Source: Micromonospora sp. RHAY321
GTDB lineage: Bacteria > Actinomycetota > Actinomycetes > Mycobacteriales > Micromonosporaceae
Length of the DNA: 64,000 nt
NCBI RefSeq assembly: GCF_023896955.1
Contig: NZ_JAMHIW010000012.1
Coordinates: 1-64,000 of the forward strand
Direction of reading: 5' to 3'
The position numbers and the translations under genes were made by a program. Shown piece by piece: positions 41,526 through 51,735 of the stretch (positions are counted from its first letter, which is position 1; each line of letters starts with the position of its first letter). The notes beneath the pieces were generated by a model. That model was not told the DNA's origin. It saw only the letters and a program-made list of their open reading frames with translations, and made no database searches.

Positions 41526-42700
41526 CGTCGGGGTGCCGGGACGCGTCGGCGCCGCACCGGGTCCCCAGTACGCAGCGCGGTGTAGGCGCCGACGACCGCG
41601 TCGACATGCCGGTCCCAGTCCAGTTCGCGCCCGTCCCGGGCCGCGGCCGCCGCGATCGTGTCGTACTCGGCCCGGGGGGTGCCGGCGGCCCGACGCAGGG
41701 TCTCGGTCAACTCCGACCGCGTCCGGAAGAGCCGGACGGACTCTTCCGACGCCATCGGCGGCCGGGCCACCTCACTGGAGATGATCGGACGACCGGCCCG
41801 CAGCGCCTCGACACACGAGATCGGAAAGTTCTCGGCCCACTGGCTGGGAAAGACGAGCCACCCGGCCCGCGCCATCGCGGCCTCTTTGCCTTCGGCGTCA
41901 AGAAAGCCCAGGTACTCGAGGCCGGGCAGCTCCCGCGCCGCCGCCTCGACGTCGGCCCGGCGCGGCCCGTCCCCGCCCACGAGCAGCGTCGCACCGTTCT
42001 CCCCGGCCACTTCCCGCCACGCGTCGAGCAGCAGGCCGATGCCCTTGTGGTCGCTGAGCGCGCCGAGGAACAGGAACACCGTCGGGTCACCGGCTGGCCA
42101 GGACACCGGGGCGCCGGTAGCGGGCACCGCGAGCGGCACGACGCTCCCGCCGAGCGTGTAGCCGGACGGGAGGTGCCGCTGCGCGATGTCGCGCGTACGC
42201 GCGGCCGGCCACAGCATCGTTACCCCTCGCATCTGCCGGACCAGCCAAGCGGACCGGGCTCGCAGGAGGCGGTCGGTCAGGTCCGATCGGCCCTGGTTGG
42301 CGAGGCTGTTGTTGGGGTCACAGACGGCGTAGTCGTGGACGGTGTGGCACGTCGGCCAGGTTTTGGCCAACCGCGCCAGCGGCAGGACTCCGAGGCCCTG
42401 CCAGTTGTGCACGTGCACCACATCGGGCGCGAAGTCGCGCAGGGCGCTGAGCCGGAGCCCAGTCGGGTCGGCGAGGTCGCCGAGGTGGGTGAGGACCTTG
42501 CCGAGCCGCGGGTCGGCACCGCCCAGGCGGGCCGAGACCCTGGTGTCGACCGGCGCGTCGGTGGGCAAGCTGTGCGGCGATGGGCGGCTGAAGACCTGTA
42601 CCTCGTGGCCGCGCTCCGCGAGCGCTCCGGACAGGTCCCGCACGTACTGCTCGGCGCCGCCGCGGATCGCGAACGACGAGTGCACCATGGCGATCCGCAC
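41522..42700 (-). CDS. GT4 family glycosyltransferase (exopolysaccharide)
   Basis: The 392-aa GT-B enzyme has N-terminal MVHSSFAIRGGAEQYVRDL, a mid-protein VFLFLGALSDHKGIGLLLDA and a C-terminal donor site LVFPSQWAENFPISCVEALR with the E-x7-E pattern of GT4 retaining transferases. It adds a sugar to the lipid-linked repeat on the cytosolic side. GTG 42700 reads MRIAMVHSS. It is 4 nt after the preceding glycosyltransferase stop and overlaps the polymerase gene. Confidence 0.9.
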   Translation of the reverse strand: MRIAMVHSSFAIRGGAEQYVRDLSGALAERGHEVQVFSRPSPHSLPTDAPVDTRVSARLGGADPRLGKVLTHLGDLADPTGLRLSALRDFAPDVVHVHNWQGLGVLPLARLAKTWPTCHTVHDYAVCDPNNSLANQGRSDLTDRLLRARSAWLVRQMRGVTMLWPAARTRDIAQRHLPSGYTLGGSVVPLAVPATGAPVSWPAGDPTVFLFLGALSDHKGIGLLLDAWREVAGENGATLLVGGDGPRRADVEAAARELPGLEYLGFLDAEGKEAAMARAGWLVFPSQWAENFPISCVEALRAGRPIISSEVARPPMASEESVRLFRTRSELTETLRRAAGTPRAEYDTIAAAAARDGRELDWDRHVDAVVGAYTALRTGDPVRRRRVPAPRR

Positions 42701-42703
42701 TGC

Positions 42704-43819
42704 TCAGGCCTGCTTTCCAGTCGTCTGTGACATCATGCGGACCTCGGGAGCGGGGTCGGTGGCGAGCAGGTCGGCCAGGTGGGTGGTCGCGTCCCGCCAG
42801 GAGCGACCGGCCGCGCCCGCCTGCGGGCGCGGGCCGCCAACCGCCTCGGACACCGCCCGTACCAGCGCCGGGGCCGTCCAGGTGGTCATCCGGACGGCTC
42901 GCCCGTCGGTCGCCTCGAGCAGGGCGGGGTCGGGCGAGATGACCGTGGGGGTGCCCAGCCGCAGTGCCTCGGCGGCCGGCAGACCGTATCCCTCGAAATG
43001 ACTCGGCATCAAGAAGGCCGCCGCGCCGGCGACCGTGGCTGCGTAGTCGGCGTCGGAGAGCCGGTCGAGCAGGAGCACCCGGTCCGCCGCCGGGGACGCC
43101 GCCACGGCGTCGGCGAACCGTGCGATCCGCTGGCCGCCGGTCAGCACCGCGAGCACGAGGCCGGGAAGTTCGGCCAGAGCCTCGACGGCTAGCTCGACCC
43201 CCTTGTGGGCCGCGTGCCCGGCCACGAGCAGGTACGGAAGCACCCCGCCGGTGCGGGCCGCGAGCTCCGACGCCACCGAACCGGTCACACCCTGCACGTC
43301 GCTGCCCGGATACCAGACCGAGCTGCGGTGTTCGGGCACACCGTAGAGCCCGAGGAGGTCGTGGCGGGTACGGGCGCTGACGCAGAGCAGCTGCCGGGAC
43401 CGGTTGATCGCCGTGGCGTAGCTGGCTCGGCGGTACTGCCGCACCGACGTCGGCAGGTCGTGCGGCCAGAGCCGGAAGGCGAGGTCGTGGACGATGGTGG
43501 TGACCGGCAGTTGACTGCCGACCAGGGCGACCGAGGGGCTCAGCGAGAGCACCCGGACGCCCGCCTCCTGCCGTGCCTCGGCGGTCACCCGCCGCAGCGC
43601 CGCGGTGGCGGACGCGACCGCGCGTGCCCGGTCTGCGGCCTGCCGGCTGATTACCACCACCTCGGCGCCGGATTCAGCCGGCGACTCCCAGGACGGGGGT
43701 ACGGCGACGAGGCGAAGTCGCTGCCCGGCCGGCCAGTGCCGCACGACCTCGCTGAGGACGCGAGAGATTCCGCCGGGACCAACCCCACTGCAGTCGAAGA
43801 TCATCTCAGCGGGTCTCAT
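42704..43819 (-). CDS. GT4 family glycosyltransferase (exopolysaccharide)
   Basis: The 371-aa protein starts MRPAEMIFDCSGVGPGGISR (glycine-rich acceptor loop), with TTIVHDLAFRLWPHDLPTSV, PYLLVAGHAAHKGVELAVEA and AAFLMPSHFEGYGLPAAEAL, the last carrying the donor-binding E-x7-E motif. Family GT4/GT1-like. Specificity cannot be read from sequence. It overlaps the upstream glycosyltransferase gene by 14 bp, so the three are translated together. Confidence 0.9.
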   Translation of the reverse strand: MRPAEMIFDCSGVGPGGISRVLSEVVRHWPAGQRLRLVAVPPSWESPAESGAEVVVISRQAADRARAVASATAALRRVTAEARQEAGVRVLSLSPSVALVGSQLPVTTIVHDLAFRLWPHDLPTSVRQYRRASYATAINRSRQLLCVSARTRHDLLGLYGVPEHRSSVWYPGSDVQGVTGSVASELAARTGGVLPYLLVAGHAAHKGVELAVEALAELPGLVLAVLTGGQRIARFADAVAASPAADRVLLLDRLSDADYAATVAGAAAFLMPSHFEGYGLPAAEALRLGTPTVISPDPALLEATDGRAVRMTTWTAPALVRAVSEAVGGPRPQAGAAGRSWRDATTHLADLLATDPAPEVRMMSQTTGKQA

Positions 43820-44939
43820 GCGCGATCCAGTCGCTCATCTGATCGCGGAACCGCTCCGGCGAGAAGGCCATCGCGTGCTTCCGGATGCGCGCCCCGTCGA
43901 GTTCGCCGACACGGCGGACGGCGGCGGCGTGGTCGCCGGGTTGCATCGAGCCGAGCAGGAAACCCGTCTCGCCGTCGACCACCGTCTCCAGCAGGCCCCC
44001 GCTGTTCAGGCCGATAACCGGCGTCCCGCACGCCTGGGCCTCCACCGGGATGATGCCGAAGTCCTCGTGAGCCGGGAACAGCAGCGCCCGGGCGCCGGCG
44101 TAGAGCTCACGCAACCGTTCGCGGGAGGGCCGCACCTCAAAGGTCACCGGCACAGCAACGCTGGCGGCGAGTCGGCGCAGCCGCGCCTCCTCCGGCCCGG
44201 AACCGGCCACGACCAGGGGCAGCCCCGCCTCTGCGGCGACCTCGATCATCAGGTCGAAGTTCTTGTACGGGATCCAGCGCCCCACACCGAGCAGGTAGTC
44301 GCGCGCCGGCTGGGCAGGGGCTGCGGCGAAGTACTCAACGTCGACGGGCGGATGGATCACGACCGCGTCGCGCTTCCAGAACCGCTGGATCCGCGCCTGT
44401 ACCTCGCGGGAGTTGGCGGCGTAGGCGTGCACGTGCCGGCTGAACCGGACGTCGACCGCCTGGAGCGCCCGGCGAGGTCCACTGAGCAGCGCTCCCGAGC
44501 CACGGCCGTCGAAGTCCGGGCTCCAGACGTAGCGCGCGGGTGAGTGCACGTAGCTCAGGTGCCGGGTTCGTTCCGGCGGACCGAGCCGGACGGTGTGGGC
44601 GAAGGCGTGGCTGGAGGAGATGACGACGTCGTACCGGTCCTCACCGACGGTCCGCCAGGCCAGGGGCATGAGGGGTAGCGCGAGGGCCTTGCTGCGGCGC
44701 AGGGGTGTCCGGGCCAGCCAGGTCTCGTGCAGGCCGAGTCGCTCGACCTCGACGTCCCGGTCCGCCCAGAGCACGATGCGCTGCGCGTGCGGAATGAGGT
44801 CCGCGATGGCGAGGAACACGTTCTCCGATCCGCCCGTGGCACCGAACCACTCGTGCACCACCGCGACGGAGCGGTCGGCCAGCAGCGGCGCTGGTGACGC
44901 CGGCGGTACGGTCGGCCGGACATCGTCCAACGAAGTCAT
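43806..44939 (-). CDS. GT4 family glycosyltransferase (first of the minus-strand exopolysaccharide unit)
   Basis: The 377-aa protein has VAVVHEWFGATGGSENVFLA, HLSYVHSPARYVWSPDFDGR (common in mannosyltransferases of this group), LLGVGRWIPYKNFDLMIEVA and ARALLFPAHEDFGIIPVEAQ with the E-x7-E motif, then CGTPVIGLNSGGLLETV. It resembles WbaZ/PimB-like mannosyl or rhamnosyl transferases. The promoter for the minus-strand unit should lie in 44940-45003, where I see no clear -10 box. Confidence 0.9.
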   Translation of the reverse strand: MTSLDDVRPTVPPASPAPLLADRSVAVVHEWFGATGGSENVFLAIADLIPHAQRIVLWADRDVEVERLGLHETWLARTPLRRSKALALPLMPLAWRTVGEDRYDVVISSSHAFAHTVRLGPPERTRHLSYVHSPARYVWSPDFDGRGSGALLSGPRRALQAVDVRFSRHVHAYAANSREVQARIQRFWKRDAVVIHPPVDVEYFAAAPAQPARDYLLGVGRWIPYKNFDLMIEVAAEAGLPLVVAGSGPEEARLRRLAASVAVPVTFEVRPSRERLRELYAGARALLFPAHEDFGIIPVEAQACGTPVIGLNSGGLLETVVDGETGFLLGSMQPGDHAAAVRRVGELDGARIRKHAMAFSPERFRDQMSDWIAHETR

Positions 44940-45003
44940 TGTTCCTCACTCAAGTCGACACTCTATGTGCCCGGCGTAGCCGTAGCACCGTCCCCGAACA
45001 CGA

Positions 45004-46260
45004 TCAGCTGTGGCGGCGCCACAGGTCCCGCATCGCGTCCCAGTTGCCCGCGATGCCCGCCTCGCAGAGGGTCTCCACGTAGAACGCGCCGTCGACGTCG
45101 TCGCGGTCCCACCACACGCCGCAGACCGTCCGGTTGTCCGCGCCCTTGAAGGCGTACTCGATGTAGCTTCCGGCGGCGCCGGTCACCCCACCGGTCGTCC
45201 GGGTCGCCTCCCGCAGCCCCGGCGCGAGGGCACCGCCCGCGAGGTTGAGCTGCTGGCGGTAGGCACGCGCCGCGTCCTTCTCCGCCTTGCTCGGGTAGAG
45301 CGCGAAGTGCAGGGAGGTGCCGCCGTACCGGCAGAACACGTGCCGCTTCTCGTCCGCCGGCAGGCCCGGTCCGCCAACCTCCGTGTCGACGGCGCAGCCT
45401 CCCGCCTCGGCCAGCCAGGGCTCCGCCAGCGAGGAGAGGTTGCCGTCGAACTTGGTCTTGTTGATGGAGAACTGCGTCGCCTCGTACGGTGCGAGGGAGG
45501 CGCTGGCCGACGGCGAGGGCGAGGCCTCGTCGTCACCGCCGGCGCTGCCGACGAAGAAGCCGACGGTGCCGGCGACGAGGGCGAGCACCAGCGCGGCAAC
45601 CGGCCAGACCCAGCTGGGCTTCTTTGGCTCGCGCCGCACGGGGGCGATCCTCCGGCCCGTCGCCGCGAAGGGGTCGTACGGGGCCGGGGAGGGTAGTGCC
45701 GGGTCGTTGGCGGGCACGGTCGTCGGGGTCTGCGACGCCGCGGGCGAGGTCGGCACACCCGAGACGGGCTGTGGGGACGCGGACACCGGCTGCCCGGAGA
45801 CCGGGTTGGTGTGCATCGCCCAGGGCAGCTGCGGCATGTGGTCCACCAGCTCGGGCACCCCGGAGACCGACTTCGGCGGCCCGCTGACCTGCTGGGGCAC
45901 ACCGGACACCGGTGGCGCCGACGAGGGTGGCGCCGAGACCGGCAGGTCGGGCACCGGCTGGTAGTCCATGCCGAGGCTCTGGAAGAGCCGCTGCGGCGCG
46001 TGCCCCTGCTCGGCCCGGTAGGCGACCCAGGGGTGGGCGGCCGACAGGTCGGCGGCGGCGTACTGGTGACCACCGCTGGCCTGCGCCAACGCATTGGCCG
46101 CGCTGCCGAAGGCCTCGCGCCACCGCTGGTCGGACGCGGCCACCCCGTCCAACACGGCCACGGTGGCGAACTGCCCCTGCCCGTCCACTGCCGCCCAGGC
46201 CTTGCCAACCTGGCACGCGCCCAACATGTGGGTGTACCTGTATGGGCTCTCCGGCTGCAT
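45004..46260 (-). CDS. Hypothetical membrane protein with Pro-rich linker and extracytoplasmic domain
   Basis: The 418-aa protein has a cytosolic N-terminal domain (residues 1-100: YTHMLGACQVGKAWAAVDGQ, LFQSLGMDYQPVPD), a 160-residue Pro/Ser/Val-rich linker with repeated PVSGVP/PVSAPP motifs, one membrane helix (WVWPVAALVLALVAGTVGFF) and an outer domain with four cysteines (GGCAVDTEVG, RHVFCRYGG, RTVCGVWW, ETLCEAG). It is like signalling/regulatory membrane proteins of actinomycetes but no family is recognised. ATG 46260 follows GGAGGAG. Divergent from the hut regulator. Confidence 0.7.
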   Translation of the reverse strand: MQPESPYRYTHMLGACQVGKAWAAVDGQGQFATVAVLDGVAASDQRWREAFGSAANALAQASGGHQYAAADLSAAHPWVAYRAEQGHAPQRLFQSLGMDYQPVPDLPVSAPPSSAPPVSGVPQQVSGPPKSVSGVPELVDHMPQLPWAMHTNPVSGQPVSASPQPVSGVPTSPAASQTPTTVPANDPALPSPAPYDPFAATGRRIAPVRREPKKPSWVWPVAALVLALVAGTVGFFVGSAGGDDEASPSPSASASLAPYEATQFSINKTKFDGNLSSLAEPWLAEAGGCAVDTEVGGPGLPADEKRHVFCRYGGTSLHFALYPSKAEKDAARAYRQQLNLAGGALAPGLREATRTTGGVTGAAGSYIEYAFKGADNRTVCGVWWDRDDVDGAFYVETLCEAGIAGNWDAMRDLWRRHS

Positions 46261-46370
46261 GCCACTCCTCCGCTCAACCGCCGTGCGGATCCTACAGAGC
46301 CGACGCCAACTCAGCGTCCCGCCGGTCGGCCGACCGACAGGTCGGTAGAACGAGCAGGTGATGCGAACCC

Positions 46371-46400
46371 TTGCCGTCTGAAAGATTTGATGCATAGAGT
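46371..46400 (+). promoter_or_regulatory. Leaderless promoter of the rpiR-type hut regulator
   Basis: TTGCCG (46371-46376), 18 nt, TAGAGT (46395-46400), then 6 nt to GTG 46407. The region between is AT-rich (GAAAGATTTGATGCA), unlike its surroundings, and could hold the regulator's own operator. Confidence 0.5.
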
Positions 46401-46406
46401 CACGGC

Positions 46407-47258
46407 GTGAATGAAGGAGCTGTCGGGGCGTCGGTCGAGCAGGTGCTCGACCTGTTCGACGGGGTGCGCCTCACCCCGACCCAGCGCCGGATCGCGCACT
46501 GCCTGGTGCAGCACGCCCCGACCGTGGCATACCTCTCCGCGGCCGAGGTCGCCGAGCTGGCCGGGGTCAGCCAACCGTCGGTCACCCGGTTCGCCGTCGC
46601 GCTCGGCCACGACGGCTACCCGGCCCTGCGCCGCCGGCTGCGTGACCTGACCACCGCCGCCCCCGGCGGACCGGCGGACGCCGGCAACGAACTCCAGCAG
46701 GCGGTACGCGCCGAGATGGGCAACCTGGACCGGCTGGCCGGTCAGCTCACCGACCGGCACAAGATCGCCGAGATTGGCCGTCTGCTCGCCGCCAGCCGGC
46801 CACTGCCGGTGCTGGGCCTGCGGGCCGCCGCGCCCCTGGCCGCCTACTTCGCCTACTTCGCCGCCAAGGTGCACCCGGACGTGCGGGTGCTCGACGACGG
46901 CGGCAGCCTGCTCACCGACCGCCTGGAGCAGGCCGCCGAGGCCGGGGCGGGCGCGCTGCTCGCCTTCGTCCTGCCCCGCTACCCCCGCGAGACCCTGGAC
47001 GCGCTACGCGAGGCACGCGCCGCCGGGTTGACCGTGGTGGCGATCACCGACTCGCCGGTCAGCCCGGCCGCCGAGCACGCCGACGTGGTGCTGCCCGCCG
47101 CGGTCGGCGCCCAGCTCGTCTTCGACCTGCACACCGCCCCGATGACCCTGGCCATGGTGCTGTTGCAGGCGATCTGCGACGCCGCGCCGGCCGACACCCA
47201 GCGCCGGCTGGAGGCGTTCGAAGCCTCCGCTGCCCGCCGTCAGTTGTTCCTCGGATGA
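46407..47258 (+). CDS. MurR/RpiR family transcriptional regulator of histidine utilisation
   Basis: The 283-aa protein has an N-terminal helix-turn-helix of RpiR type (LTPTQRRIAHCLVQHAPTVA, LSAAEVAELAGVSQPSVTRF) and a C-terminal SIS domain (residues 115-265: LPVLGLRAAAPLAAYFAYFA, VVAITDSPVSPAAEHADVVL). SIS domains sense sugar phosphates, but actinobacterial hut operons also carry RpiR-type regulators. It is 16 nt upstream of hutU, so it probably controls the operon in response to a pathway intermediate. Confidence 0.88.
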   Translation: MNEGAVGASVEQVLDLFDGVRLTPTQRRIAHCLVQHAPTVAYLSAAEVAELAGVSQPSVTRFAVALGHDGYPALRRRLRDLTTAAPGGPADAGNELQQAVRAEMGNLDRLAGQLTDRHKIAEIGRLLAASRPLPVLGLRAAAPLAAYFAYFAAKVHPDVRVLDDGGSLLTDRLEQAAEAGAGALLAFVLPRYPRETLDALREARAAGLTVVAITDSPVSPAAEHADVVLPAAVGAQLVFDLHTAPMTLAMVLLQAICDAAPADTQRRLEAFEASAARRQLFLG

Positions 47259-47274
47259 CCGGAGGAGACCAAAG

Positions 47275-48959
<1,685 letters not shown>

Positions 48960-48963
<4 letters not shown>

Positions 48964-50162
48964 CCGACGACCTTCCCGCCCGGTTCCGGGCGCTGTGGGA
49001 CGAGATCGCGCCGGTCGGGCGGGACGCCGGCAGCGGCGGTTACCTGCGCTACGCGTTGACCGAGCCGGAGCTGGAGCTGCGGACCTGGTTCCGGCGACAG
49101 GCCGAACGCCGGGCGATGCCGGTCACCGACGACGGCAACGGCAACCTCTTCGCGCACTGGGGTGACCCGGAGGCCTCCGACGCGGTGCTGACCGGCAGCC
49201 ACTTCGACTCGGTGCCGCACGGCGGGGCGTACGACGGGCCGCTCGGCATCGTCAGCGCGTTCCTCGCCGTGGACGAGCTGCGCGCCGCCGGCGTCACCCC
49301 GACCCGGCCGCTGGTGCTGGCCGCGTTCGTCGAGGAGGAGGGGGCGCGCTTCGGCGTACCGTGCCTGGGGTCGAGGCTGCTCAGCGGTGCGCTCGCCGCC
49401 GACCGCGCGGCCCGGCTGCGCGACGCGGCCGGGGTGAGTTTCGCCGAGGCGCTCGGCGACCAGCCGGCGGGCGCCCGCCCGGAGCTGCTGGCACGGTTCG
49501 GCGCCTTCGTCGAGCTGCACGTCGAGCAGGGCCGGGCGCTGGTCGAGACGGACGCGCCGGTCGCGGTGGCCAGCGCGATCTGGCCGCACGGGCGGTGGCG
49601 GTTCGACGTCGTCGGGGAGGGCAACCACGCGGGTACCACCCGGATGGCCGACCGCCGTGACCCGATGCTCACCTACGCGTTCACCGTGCTGGCGGCCAAC
49701 AAGGAGGCCCGGCTGCGCGGCGCGCACGCCACCGTGGGTCGGGTCGCCGTCGAGCCGAACGCCACCAACGCCATCCCGTCGAAGGTCACCGGCTGGTTGG
49801 ACGCCCGGGCCGCCGACCCGGAGACCCTCGCGGGGCTGGTCGACGCGGTGCGCGGCAAGCTCGCCGAGCGGGCACGCCGCGACGGTACGGCGGTGACCGT
49901 CACCGAGGAGTCGGCGACGCCGCTGGTCGCCTTCGACGGCGGGCTGGCCCGCCGGCTGGCCACGCTGCTCGACGCGCCGGTGCTGCCCACCGGCGCGGGA
50001 CACGACGCCGGAGTGCTCGCCGCGCACCTGCCCACGGCGATGCTGTTCGTGCGCAACCCGACCGGGGTGTCGCACTCCCCTGCCGAGGCGGCCACCGACG
50101 ACGACTGCGCCGCCGGGGTTCGGGCGCTGGCCCGGGTGCTCGAGGAGCTGACATGCCGGTGA
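48960..50162 (+). CDS. M20-family amidohydrolase of the hut operon (allantoate amidohydrolase-like)
   Basis: The 400-aa dizinc hydrolase has metal-binding motifs GSHFDSVPHGGAYDGPLG, FVEEEGARFG and VELHVEQGRALVE, and C-terminal LPTGAGHDAGVLAAHLPTAM. These match allantoate amidohydrolase/N-carbamoylase (AllC/HyuC) subfamily. No purine genes are near, and its place between hutU and hutF suggests that it hydrolyses N-formyl-L-glutamate, the HutF product, replacing HutG; that is inference. GTG 48960 overlaps the hutU stop. A 210-bp gap follows. Confidence 0.88.
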
Positions 50163-50262
50163 AGGAGGTGTCGCGCCCGTCGCCGGGTGGCCCGGATCTG
50201 CGGCGTCGGCGTGCGCGAGGGCTCCGGCGCGGTGGAGGTCGACACCTCGCGTTGGCGTCCTA

Positions 50263-50358
50263 TGGAGCTGATGTCGCAAACGAATCAGACCGGACGCCCC
50301 TACCGACGCCGCCGCCACTGACGCCGCCGCCACTGATGTCGCAGACGATTCAGCTCCA
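50263..50358. repeat. Split palindromic repeat with internal tandem 15-mers within the hut operon
   Basis: TGGAGCTGA (50263-50271) and TCAGCTCCA (50350-50358) are inverted arms. TGATGTCGCAAACGAATCAG and TGATGTCGCAGACGATTCAG are near-identical direct copies at either end. Between them GACGCCGCCGCCACT occurs twice in tandem (50305-50319, 50320-50334). A palindrome unit looks duplicated or interrupted. It accounts for most of the 50163-50373 gap; nothing there codes. Confidence 0.65.
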
Positions 50359-50373
50359 AAGGAGGCGAGGGGC

Positions 50374-51735
50374 ATGACCACCACCCGCTGGCTGGCGGAG
50401 TACGCCTGGCTGCCCACCTACGCCGAGCCCACGCCCGACGTGCTGATCGAGACCGACGGGGAGCGGATCACCGGCGTGACGCCGTTGACCGCCGGGAGTC
50501 GACCGCCCGCCGGGGTCGAGGTGTACGCCGACGCCGTGCCACTGCCGGGTCTGACCCTGCCCGGGTTGTCCAACGTGCACTCGCACGCCTTCCACCGGGC
50601 GCTGCGCGGCCGTACCCACGGCGGCCGGGGTGACTTCTGGAGCTGGCGGGACCGCATGTACGCCGTCGCGGCCCGCCTGGACCCGGACACCTACCTCGCG
50701 CTGGCCCGGGCGGTCTACGCCGAGATGGCGCTGGCCGGGATCACCTGCGTCGGTGAGTTCCACTACCTGCACCACCGCCCCGACGGCGGGGCCTACGACG
50801 ACCCGAACGCGATGGGCGCAGCGCTGGTCGAGGCCGCGGCGCACGCCGGGATCCGGCTCACCCTGCTCGACGCCTGCTACCTGAGCGCCGGCGTGGACGG
50901 CCGCGCCCTGGCCGGGCCGCAGCGCCGTTTCGGCGACGGCGACGCGACCCGGTGGGCCGAGCGCGTGACGGCGTTCCAGCCGACCGACTCGCACGTGCGG
51001 GTCGGCGCGGCCGTGCACTCGGTACGGGCCGTCCCCGCCGACCAGCTCGGCACGGTGGCGGCCTGGGCACGGGAGCGGCGGGCGCCGCTGCACGTGCACC
51101 TCTCCGAGCAGCCCGCCGAGAACGACGAGTGCCGGGCCGTGCACGGCCGTACGCCGACCGCCCTGCTCGCCGAGCACGGCGTGCTCGGGCCGGACACCAC
51201 CGCCGTGCACGTCACCCACCCGACCAGCGGTGACCTGACGCTGCTCGGGGACAGCCGGACCGGAGTGTGCCTCTGCCCGACCACCGAGCGGGACCTCGCC
51301 GACGGGATCGGCCCGGCCCGCCGGATGGCCGACGCGGGGATCGCGTTGAGCCTGGGCAGCGACAGTCACGCGGTCATCGACCTGTTCGAGGAGGCCCGGG
51401 CGGTGGAGCTGGACGAGCGGCTGCGCACGCGGCGGCGCGGCCACTTCGCCCCGGTCGACCTGCTCACCGCCGCCAGCGCCGCCGGGCACGCCGCGCTGGG
51501 CTGGGCCGACGCGGGGCGGATCGCCGCCGGCGCCCGCGCCGACCTGGTCACGGTACGGCTGGACAGCGCCCGCACCGCCGGGGTGCCGCCGGTGGGCGCG
51601 TTCTTCGCCGCCGGAGCCGCAGACGTCCAGCAGGTCATGGTGGACGGCCGGGTGGTGGTGGCCGAGGGCCGGCACCTGACCGTGGACGTGCCGGCGGAGC
51701 TGTCGGCCGCCATCGAGGCGGTGACGCCCTCATGA
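50374..51735 (+). CDS. hutF: Formimidoylglutamate deiminase
   Basis: The 453-aa amidohydrolase has metal-binding HSHAFHR in LSNVHSHAFHRALRGRTHGG, EFHYLHHRPDGGAYDDPN, CLCPTTERDLADGIGP and SLGSDSHAVIDLFEEARAVE (late Asp ligand). These are the signature segments of HutF. It deaminates N-formimino-L-glutamate to N-formyl-L-glutamate and ammonia, so this organism uses the five-step branch. AAAGGAGGCGAGG precedes ATG 50374. Stop overlaps hutI start (ATGA). Confidence 0.95.
   Translation: MTTTRWLAEYAWLPTYAEPTPDVLIETDGERITGVTPLTAGSRPPAGVEVYADAVPLPGLTLPGLSNVHSHAFHRALRGRTHGGRGDFWSWRDRMYAVAARLDPDTYLALARAVYAEMALAGITCVGEFHYLHHRPDGGAYDDPNAMGAALVEAAAHAGIRLTLLDACYLSAGVDGRALAGPQRRFGDGDATRWAERVTAFQPTDSHVRVGAAVHSVRAVPADQLGTVAAWARERRAPLHVHLSEQPAENDECRAVHGRTPTALLAEHGVLGPDTTAVHVTHPTSGDLTLLGDSRTGVCLCPTTERDLADGIGPARRMADAGIALSLGSDSHAVIDLFEEARAVELDERLRTRRRGHFAPVDLLTAASAAGHAALGWADAGRIAAGARADLVTVRLDSARTAGVPPVGAFFAAGAADVQQVMVDGRVVVAEGRHLTVDVPAELSAAIEAVTPS

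Noticed and set aside
50153..50377. A 74-codon plus-strand frame between the M20 gene and hutF
   Set aside because: It has no ribosome-binding site, is rich in Arg/Pro from repeats, and is explained by the split palindromic element.
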